DNA of 21,161 nt, taken from positions 1-21,161 of IMG/VR virus record IMGVR_UViG_3300030110_003950. One strand, 5' to 3'. This document shows positions 15,213 through 21,161 of the stretch, piece after piece. Both the position numbers and the translations under genes were made by a program. This stretch comes from a virus. Each line of letters begins with the position of its first letter. Position 1 is the first letter of the stretch. The notes beneath the pieces are model-generated. The model made no database searches, had not been told where the DNA came from, and saw only the letters and a list, made by a program, of their open reading frames with translations.

Positions 15213-18200
15213 ATGGTACAAAAGTACGATAGATTCGCAATTCAAGAGCCCGAATCAGAAACAAATTTAGCTGTATCTGTTGCAGCAGGAATAGGTTCCG
15301 GTTTAATAAAAGTACCTTTAGGTTTAATTTCAGTAGCTGCAGAATTATATGATGCAACACAAGGTGAAGGTGTAAACTATGATGAAAGTGCTGTTGCAAG
15401 ACTAGAAAAATTTATTGATGACAGTGTTGTAGGTGATGTTATTAACGGTTTAGAAGACAAAGCAAGGGATACCGCAGCAGGTAGAATAACAGAAGCATTG
15501 GTACAAGTTGGTGTGCCTGCAGCAAGAGCTGCAAAACTTGCTGGTAATATAGCTGTTAAAGTAGTCGGTGGTATACAAAAAGGTAAAAGAGTTTCTGTAA
15601 CAGGTAAACAAGGTAAAAATTTATTAAAAGGTGCACAGAAAGCAAACGAATTAAATAAAACAGCAAGATATACTAAATATGCTGCAACTAGTCTTGGTGG
15701 TGCCGCAGGTGCAGCTGCTGTTTATGATATAGAAGATATTGGAACTTTTGGTGATGTTGCACCGGCTATAGGAACAGGTTTAGATAGAGACGCTACAAAA
15801 GATACGGAAGATGATGCTATTAGAAGATTAGAAAATAGAGCAAAGTTTTTTGCAGAAGGTGTTTTATTAACACCTTTTGTGTATGGCATTGGACAAGGTG
15901 CAAAATTTTTAGGTAGGAAAGGTAAAGAACTTGCATACAGTAATTCTAAATTTGAAAGAATATTAGATAAATTTGCATCTACATTTAGACCTAGAAGTAA
16001 AAAGTCACAAGAGTTATTCGAAGCACAAATGAGAGTTGAAGGACAAGAAGGTGCAGCAGCCATTGTTGCAAAAGATTTAGTAAGAGATATTGATGATTCT
16101 TTTAAAACTATATTTGATAAATCATTTACAGCAGCTGAAAGAGTAAAAAATACGGATGCTATACTAGAACAAATGGATGGCCTAATCAGAACTGGTAAAG
16201 ACACTATTGTAAAAAATGAAGTAGTTTTTAGAAACTTTGACAAAAAACGATTAACAGATTTTAAAAAATCATTGACTAATCTTAAAATACCTGCAGCAAA
16301 ACAAGATGAATTAGTGGCTGCAGTTACTAATTCTAAAAAAGCTTTTAACAGATTACAGACAGATCTATTACAAGGTGGTAATCTAACTACAACAAACAAA
16401 GACGAGTTATTAGATTTTTTTAGTCAAAGATTAAACTCAACACTATCAAACGATTACAAGATATTTCAAAATAATAAAATAGTAAAAACAACGAATTACA
16501 TACCATCAGACGAAAAAAGACAGGCTGTTGCACAGGTGTTTATGAACTATGCAAAAAACAATAAAGTTAGAGGCTATACAGATAAAGACGCTTTATTAGA
16601 TGTAGATAGAGTTCTTGAAAACGTAAAAATGGATCCTGTAACAAAGTCACCAGCGTTTAGATTTGAAAGTAAAAGTGCACTTTACGATGGTGTAACACAA
16701 GAGATAAACATCTCTAAAATGATATCTACGAATAAGTTTGATCCTAAAGATTTAATTACAAGTCAAAAAGATTTAAAAGCATTTAGAGAATTATTTGGCG
16801 AGATAAAAGACGCAAGAAGAACAATTATTAATAACATGCAGGCAATGTCAGCAATTACCGCAAGAGATAAATTTTATAATACAATCGTGCAAAGTGGTAA
16901 GATTGTTTTTGATAACCCATCACAGGCACAGTTAAATTTACCTAATAGACCGGGATATACTATGGGTAGAAATGGTATGCAGATAAAATCACCTCTTGGA
17001 GAAGAGATATATACTAACCCTATGAACGGTAAATTTACTTCATCAGAGTTTGAACAAGCAATAAAATTTGCAGAAGAGATGCCACTAGATGGTTTAATGA
17101 AATCTTCTTTATATAGATATTTAATAGCAGTGCCAAAAGCAGGAGCACAAGTTGCTAAAACAGTATTAAGTCCATTCACACACATGCGTAACTTTACAAG
17201 TGCCGTTGCATTTAGTGCAGGTACAGGTAATTTATTTAAAGACCCAAGATTTATTTTAAGAAGTTTTAAACAATCGTTTAATACAATACAGCCACAGATA
17301 GCATATAGAAACCTACCAGAGGACCAAGCGTTCTACAGATTTTTACTTGATGAAGGTGTGGTTAATTCAAGTTCTACATTTCAAGATGTGCAAGGATTAC
17401 TAAAAGATATTGCAAAAGGTGGTGATTTTGTGGAAAGAGCTTTTGGTAAATTAGGTAAAAGAATGAACAAAGTGTTTAGAGGAGCACAAGATTTGTATGT
17501 TGCAGAGGATGATTTTTACAAAATATATAATTATCTTGCAGAGTTTGATAATCTAAAAAATGCTTATAAAGGTACAAAACCTGATATAGAACTTGCGAAA
17601 CAGGCTGCAAGTATTGTTAGAAATACAGTGCCAAACTATGCATATGTATCAGATTTTATAAAAGGTTTACGTAGATCGCCTCTTGGTAACTTTGTATCGT
17701 TTCCTGCTGAGATAGTTAGAACAACATTTAATATTACAGAACAAGGTTTAAAAGAATTAGCAGATCCTGCACTACGTAGTATAGGTGCAAGAAGATTAAT
17801 TGGTTTAGGAACTACCTTAGCAATAATACCTCCAGCTGTTGTTGAAACTTTTAGAGGTATTTATGGTATTACAAGAGAAGAGTTGGCAGCTATGCGAAGA
17901 TTTTTACCTGAGTGGTCTAGAGAATCTACAATCATACCTAACAAAGATAAAGAGGGTAATCTATATTATACAGACTTCAGTCATGGTTTTGCTTACGATA
18001 CAGTTGTAAATCCTATTCAATCTGTCATAGCAAATGTAGAGGCTGGTAAAGAAAGACCTTTGATTGAAGGAATGATACAAGGAACAGGAAGAGCATTAGG
18101 CAGATTTCTTGATCCATTTGTTAGTGAATCTATCTGGGTTCAAGCATTAAATGACTTATATTCTAGAGGTGGTAGAACAGATACAGGTTCAGAAGTATGG

Positions 18201-18998
18201 AACCCGAGAGATCCAGAGGGCGATAAGATGGCTAAAGGTATTAAACATTTGGTTGAAGCACTTGCACCACTATCATTACCACAGATATCAAGAACTGTAA
18301 AAGCAGGTATCTATGGAGAAGATCCTGAAACAGGTAGAGATTTAAGTCTAACAGGTGAACTTGGTGGTTTCTTTGGATTTAGAAATCAAAAAATGGATTT
18401 TGAAGAATCTCTTGGTTACAAGATATCTGATTACAACGGAGCATTAAGAGATAGTAGAAAATTTTTACCAAGACCAAGAGGTAATGTAGATGCACAAGAT
18501 ATATTAAAAGAATTAGTTCAAGGAAATGCATCTTGGTTTGAAGCACAAAAAGATATGAAACAAGATATCGAAGCCATGAAAACTTTAGGCTACACTGATC
18601 AACAAATAGGAACTATATTTGACAGACGTGGAAAAGGAAAAGATTTTAATGCACTACGTGCAAATAAATTTACACCTTTTAATATACCTGAAGGATTAAT
18701 TGATGAGTATATTAGAAACGCAGAAGTAAATGGATATACAAATCCCATGACACAAAGCACATTTGGAGTTATCAATAGTGTTCTTAGAGAACTTAATAGA
18801 CTATATTTAGATAACGATTTTCCTTTAGATTTGATAAAAGAGTTTACAATAGGTAATGTATCAGCATTGCCACCAACACCAATGCCAAATATAAACACAG
18901 TAAATACAACACAAAATGTTGACCCAAGAACTAACTTGACACGTACGGAGACTGCTCTATTATCTCCTGAAGAACAAGTAATAGCGAGTAGAACATAA
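15213..18998 (+). CDS. Large internal/ejection-type virion protein (1261 aa)
   Basis: At 1261 residues this is the largest gene here and lies where podovirus-type phages keep their largest core or ejection protein. Hydrophobic, Gly/Ala-rich stretches at about 19-45 (LAVSVAAGIGSGLIKVPLGL), 155-170 (YAATSLGGAAGAAAVYD) and 855-885 (LIGLGTTLAIIPPAVVETFR) may insert in or span the host membrane during DNA entry. The rest is helical and Lys/Asn-rich. I see no lysozyme, protease or transglycosylase motif, unlike T7 gp16, so any wall-degrading role would be elsewhere. AGGA within 15203-15207 supports the start. The 3' end contains a candidate lysis promoter at 18936-18963, and its stop overlaps the holin candidate. 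Confidence 0.75.
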   Translation: MVQKYDRFAIQEPESETNLAVSVAAGIGSGLIKVPLGLISVAAELYDATQGEGVNYDESAVARLEKFIDDSVVGDVINGLEDKARDTAAGRITEALVQVGVPAARAAKLAGNIAVKVVGGIQKGKRVSVTGKQGKNLLKGAQKANELNKTARYTKYAATSLGGAAGAAAVYDIEDIGTFGDVAPAIGTGLDRDATKDTEDDAIRRLENRAKFFAEGVLLTPFVYGIGQGAKFLGRKGKELAYSNSKFERILDKFASTFRPRSKKSQELFEAQMRVEGQEGAAAIVAKDLVRDIDDSFKTIFDKSFTAAERVKNTDAILEQMDGLIRTGKDTIVKNEVVFRNFDKKRLTDFKKSLTNLKIPAAKQDELVAAVTNSKKAFNRLQTDLLQGGNLTTTNKDELLDFFSQRLNSTLSNDYKIFQNNKIVKTTNYIPSDEKRQAVAQVFMNYAKNNKVRGYTDKDALLDVDRVLENVKMDPVTKSPAFRFESKSALYDGVTQEINISKMISTNKFDPKDLITSQKDLKAFRELFGEIKDARRTIINNMQAMSAITARDKFYNTIVQSGKIVFDNPSQAQLNLPNRPGYTMGRNGMQIKSPLGEEIYTNPMNGKFTSSEFEQAIKFAEEMPLDGLMKSSLYRYLIAVPKAGAQVAKTVLSPFTHMRNFTSAVAFSAGTGNLFKDPRFILRSFKQSFNTIQPQIAYRNLPEDQAFYRFLLDEGVVNSSSTFQDVQGLLKDIAKGGDFVERAFGKLGKRMNKVFRGAQDLYVAEDDFYKIYNYLAEFDNLKNAYKGTKPDIELAKQAASIVRNTVPNYAYVSDFIKGLRRSPLGNFVSFPAEIVRTTFNITEQGLKELADPALRSIGARRLIGLGTTLAIIPPAVVETFRGIYGITREELAAMRRFLPEWSRESTIIPNKDKEGNLYYTDFSHGFAYDTVVNPIQSVIANVEAGKERPLIEGMIQGTGRALGRFLDPFVSESIWVQALNDLYSRGGRTDTGSEVWNPRDPEGDKMAKGIKHLVEALAPLSLPQISRTVKAGIYGEDPETGRDLSLTGELGGFFGFRNQKMDFEESLGYKISDYNGALRDSRKFLPRPRGNVDAQDILKELVQGNASWFEAQKDMKQDIEAMKTLGYTDQQIGTIFDRRGKGKDFNALRANKFTPFNIPEGLIDEYIRNAEVNGYTNPMTQSTFGVINSVLRELNRLYLDNDFPLDLIKEFTIGNVSALPPTPMPNINTVNTTQNVDPRTNLTRTETALLSPEEQVIASRT
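18936..18963 (+). promoter_or_regulatory. Candidate sigma70-type promoter for the lysis genes
   Basis: A perfect TTGACA (18936-18941) is separated by 16 bases from TATTAT (18958-18963, five of six matches). The predicted start is near 18970, about 28 bases before the holin-candidate ATG. It lies inside the 3' end of the large virion gene. A chance match in an AT-rich window of this size is possible. Confidence 0.4.
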
Positions 18999-19177
18999 TG
19001 GCGAGAAAATCGGCACTACAAAAAATTGAATCACACGAGAAGCTTTGCAGGATAATGCAAAAGCAAACCTTTGAACAAATCAAAGAAATGCAAGATAGAA
19101 TTAAAAGATTAGAATATTGGATAGTTGGAGGTATGGGAGCTGTCCTTATAACTTTACTAACAGACATCTCAAAATAA
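18998..19177 (+). CDS. Holin candidate, single membrane segment (59 aa)
   Basis: The ATG overlaps the stop of the large virion gene. About 38 charged, helical residues (ARKSALQKIESHEKLCRIMQ and KQTFEQIKEMQDRIKRLE) are followed by one hydrophobic segment, YWIVGGMGAVLITLLT (about residues 40-55), and a short tail DISK. A coiled-coil head with one C-terminal membrane helix is the layout of XhlA-type or small holin-like lysis proteins. It lies immediately before the endolysin with a one-base overlap (19175-19179), the classic lysis pairing. A different membrane accessory of lysis (for example a pinholin or spanin-like part) cannot be excluded. Confidence 0.72.
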   Translation: MARKSALQKIESHEKLCRIMQKQTFEQIKEMQDRIKRLEYWIVGGMGAVLITLLTDISK

Positions 19178-19656
19178 TGGAACTTACACGTAATTTTACT
19201 TTAGAAGAGTTAACCAAATCGGACACTGCAATACGAAAAGGTATTAATAATAATCCTAATGCAGAGCAGATAGAAAAATTAAAAACACTTTGTGAAAAAA
19301 TATTACAGCCAGTACGTGATCACTTTGGCAGAGTTAAGGTGACTAGCGGATTTCGTTCACCTGAATTATGTGTTGCTATTGGCAGCTCTATCAATTCACA
19401 GCACGCCAAAGCTGAGGCCGCAGATTTCGAAGTTGTAGGCGTGGACAACTGTGAGCTCGCTGACTGGATACATAGAGAATTAGAATGGGATCAATTGATC
19501 CTCGAGTACTATGTTCCTGGCGAACCTAACTCGGGGTGGATACACTGCAGTTTTACAGAAGGCATGCCAAGAAAATCTTTTTTACATGCATTTCGACAAG
19601 AGGGTAAAACAAAATACAAACCTATTCTTGGTAAAGCAAAAGATATATTTGTTTAA
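19177..19656 (+). CDS. Endolysin, D-Ala-D-Ala carboxypeptidase-like peptidase M15 (159 aa)
   Basis: Motifs of the M15 zinc-peptidase family are visible. SGFRS (57-61) is followed by SQHAKAEAADFE with His76 and Asp83, and WIHCSF gives the third zinc ligand His123. The N-terminal MELTRNFTLEELTKSDTAIR is the usual start of phage M15_3 endolysins. There is no signal peptide, so release presumably relies on the upstream holin candidate. I chose ATG 19177, which overlaps the holin stop; an alternative upstream start would add 20 residues inside the holin gene. The catalytic stretch is locally GC-rich (about 48% by hand count in 19381-19500). The 3' end overlaps the convergent helicase gene by four bases. 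Confidence 0.9.
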   Translation: MELTRNFTLEELTKSDTAIRKGINNNPNAEQIEKLKTLCEKILQPVRDHFGRVKVTSGFRSPELCVAIGSSINSQHAKAEAADFEVVGVDNCELADWIHRELEWDQLILEYYVPGEPNSGWIHCSFTEGMPRKSFLHAFRQEGKTKYKPILGKAKDIFV

Positions 19657-21083
19657 ATCCAATCTCTTAACTCTTCACCTAACACTTCAGATGCAATATT
19701 AATTTTTTTACGTAATGACTCTTGTATTTTTTCATCAACAGTATCTTCTGCAATAATATCTATATAAGTTACATTTTTTTTCTGTCCAATACGGTGTGCT
19801 CTGTCTTCTGACTGTAAACGCTTCTCTAGGTCATATCCGTTAGAATAGTAAATTACGGTGTTTGCAGCCGTCAAAGTTATCCCATAGCCGCCCGTAGACG
19901 GCGTTCCTACCATAAACCGGCACTTAGGGTCGGACTGAAATTGACGTATATTATCTTGTCTTTCTTCTTGTGGTGTGAGTCCATAATAACTAACTACGGA
20001 TCCCGGACCATAAATTTTTTCGATTTCATCTACAATATTTTTTATATCTTTTTGCCAGTGGCCCCATATAATAGCTTTACCTTCTGTTTCACTTAACACA
20101 TCTACTAACTCTGTAATTCTATTACTTTTTATTTCTTGTGTAGTGCCATCATCAGCAACAAAATGACCACAAGTTATTTGTTGTAATCTCATTAACTGTG
20201 TAATCACTGTCATAGTAGAAGTAACTTTACCATTCAAAGTAGCAAGAGCTGTTTTTTTCATTTCATCATAAACTTTTTGTTGTTCTTTACTTAAAGTAAT
20301 ATGACGTTTAATCCAATTTTTAGGAGGCAAGTCTAAACAATCTTCTTTTAACACTCTGTAAGAAAAATCTTGTAATTTATCTGATAACTCTGAAAGATTT
20401 TGAAAAGCATGTACAACCTGTATTGTTCTACCTCTTACATGCATAGATTTCATAACAGCATATCTATTTCTAAAAGAATAATAAGATGCATGATCTAAAA
20501 GATAAGGATCTAAAAAATAACATTGAGTATATAAATCTAAAGGATTTTTTGTAACAGGAGACCCTGTCATTATTCTCCTATATTTTGCATATTCGCTAAG
20601 ATCAATAATGTTTTTAGTTCTTTTAGCTGTTGGTGTTTTAATTGTTGTAGATTCATCAATAGCCATTAATACTTTGTGAGAGTTTAAAAATTTAGTTGCA
20701 AACTTAATACCTTTTTCTGTGCTAAACGCTTCAACATTCATAACTAAAATATGTAAAGCAGTTTCTATTTCAAACAATGACTCTAATTTTTCTTGTTGTT
20801 TTTTTGTAATATTAGGCTGCCATAATACAGTCACATTTTCTATATGATTTGGTAGGTGTGTAGGTATCTCTTGCTCATACCAGGTTTTTATAACACCTTT
20901 TGGAGCAATAATAAGTGCACCATCTATTTTGCCTTTGTCATAAAGCATGGCCATGTTATCAATTAAAACTTTTGTTTTACCTGTACCCATTTCCATAAAG
21001 TACGCGTACGTTTCTTTATTCCATGACTTTTCTAAAGCAGTCAACTGATGCTTGTATGGCTTTGTCTTAAATTTATAATTCAT
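19653..21083 (-). CDS. SNF2-family (superfamily 2) DNA helicase/ATPase (476 aa)
   Basis: The start KTKPYKHQLTALEKSW is the Q-like motif. EMGTGKT (31-37) is Walker A, AIDEST (141-146) is motif II in a DEST form, and TGSPVTKNP (173-181) is motif III. GTPSTGGYGITLTAANTVIY and QSEDRAHRIGQ (424-434) are motifs V and VI, so all main helicase motifs are intact. SNF2-type phage helicases probably remodel or translocate on DNA during replication or repair; the exact role here is unknown. It is the only gene on the minus strand and is convergent with the endolysin. The ATG has AGAAAG directly against it, too close for a normal ribosome site, which fits a short leader from the promoter at 21099-21127. 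Confidence 0.9.
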   Translation of the reverse strand: MNYKFKTKPYKHQLTALEKSWNKETYAYFMEMGTGKTKVLIDNMAMLYDKGKIDGALIIAPKGVIKTWYEQEIPTHLPNHIENVTVLWQPNITKKQQEKLESLFEIETALHILVMNVEAFSTEKGIKFATKFLNSHKVLMAIDESTTIKTPTAKRTKNIIDLSEYAKYRRIMTGSPVTKNPLDLYTQCYFLDPYLLDHASYYSFRNRYAVMKSMHVRGRTIQVVHAFQNLSELSDKLQDFSYRVLKEDCLDLPPKNWIKRHITLSKEQQKVYDEMKKTALATLNGKVTSTMTVITQLMRLQQITCGHFVADDGTTQEIKSNRITELVDVLSETEGKAIIWGHWQKDIKNIVDEIEKIYGPGSVVSYYGLTPQEERQDNIRQFQSDPKCRFMVGTPSTGGYGITLTAANTVIYYSNGYDLEKRLQSEDRAHRIGQKKNVTYIDIIAEDTVDEKIQESLRKKINIASEVLGEELRDWI

Positions 21084-21090
21084 CTTTCTA

Positions 21091-21120
21091 TTGACATTTA
21101 TATATAGGATGTTATATGAT
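21091..21120 (+). promoter_or_regulatory. Candidate sigma70-type promoter facing right, overlapping the helicase promoter
   Basis: TTGACA at 21091-21096 and TATGAT at 21115-21120 are 18 bases apart. Predicted transcription starts near 21127 and proceeds out of the window. Its -35 lies next to the minus-strand -10 and vice versa. Confidence 0.5.
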
Positions 21121-21127
21121 TTGTCAA
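21099..21127 (-). promoter_or_regulatory. Candidate sigma70-type promoter for the helicase gene
   Basis: Read on the minus strand, TTGACA (21127-21122) is followed after 17 bases by TATATA (21104-21099). The predicted start near 21092 gives a leader of only about 9 bases before the helicase ATG. The consensus -35 and optimal spacing make this the best promoter in the window. Confidence 0.6.
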
Positions 21128-21161
21128 TGTCAGAAAGTAATAAATATGAAATTTTACAAAG
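21127..21161 (+). CDS. Possible start of a divergent rightward gene, truncated by window edge
   Basis: An ATG at 21127 opens a frame to the window end reading MSESNKYEILQ. The predicted transcript start of the rightward promoter coincides with this ATG, so a leaderless message is possible. A second candidate ATG at 21146 (MKFYK) has AGAAAG at 21132-21137 as a ribosome site and is in another frame. Only about 11 codons are visible, so either choice is tentative. Confidence 0.3.
   Translation, partial: MSESNKYEILQ

Larger units (their letters stand above)
21091..21127. repeat. Inverted repeat spanning the divergent promoters
   Basis: TTGACA (21091-21096) and TGTCAA (21122-21127) are exact inverted copies 25 bases apart. 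They are the -35 boxes of the two opposing promoters. The interior is AT-rich and only partly symmetric. Confidence 0.6.

Noticed and set aside
15722-16399. 225-codon minus-strand ORF inside the large virion gene
   Set aside because: It is fully antisense to a well-supported gene, has low-complexity Leu/Ser-rich translation and has no ribosome site.
19640-19700. Bidirectional terminator between the convergent endolysin and helicase genes
   Set aside because: The genes overlap by four bases, and I could find no stem-loop with a T-run on either strand.

Overview
The window reads as part of a low-GC, tailed double-stranded DNA phage genome, most likely an uncultured marine podovirus-type phage. 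The reasons are: tightly packed, mostly single-strand genes with almost no intergenic DNA; a structural-plus-lysis gene order; short WNGTNWTEV-type repeat fibres and a GQVWYN-type fibre N-terminus of the kind seen in marine phages; several 2-oxoglutarate/Fe(II) oxygenases; and AT-rich codon use that would suit a SAR11-like host. The host is an inference. I see no integrase, tRNA, rRNA, CRISPR array or insertion sequence. No stretch longer than about 60 bases lacks a gene.

Layout, left to right on the + strand. (1) About 3-4229: three Kelch-like fibre genes, the first cut by the window edge, with a small 99-residue gene between the first and second. Their repeats fall into modules of exactly six units, which suggests six-bladed beta-propellers. 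(2) 4230-4285: the largest gap between complete genes, holding a 10-bp perfect dyad. (3) 4286-8754: a cassette of seven coupled genes, namely a helical protein, a PAPS-type sulfotransferase and five consecutive, dissimilar 2OG-Fe(II) oxygenases. This is the most unusual part of the window. (4) 8772-18998: virion genes, namely a large beta-rich tail/stabilisation-type protein, three small proteins (two of them under 60 residues), two glycine- or glutamine-rich structural proteins, a smaller coiled-coil protein and a 1261-residue internal/ejection-type protein. (5) 18998-19656: a one-TM holin candidate and an M15 peptidase endolysin, with a candidate promoter just upstream. (6) 19653-21083, minus strand: an SNF2-type helicase, convergent with and overlapping the endolysin. 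(7) 21091-21127: two overlapping divergent sigma70-like promoters inside an inverted repeat, with a truncated rightward ORF beginning at 21127.

Working model. The virion genes form one rightward transcription unit joined by stop-start overlaps (eight TAATG junctions). The oxygenase/sulfotransferase cassette lies between fibre genes and tail genes. It could hydroxylate and sulfate a virion or host-surface target, but nothing in the sequence identifies the substrate. All function calls rest on motifs read by eye; no database search was run.
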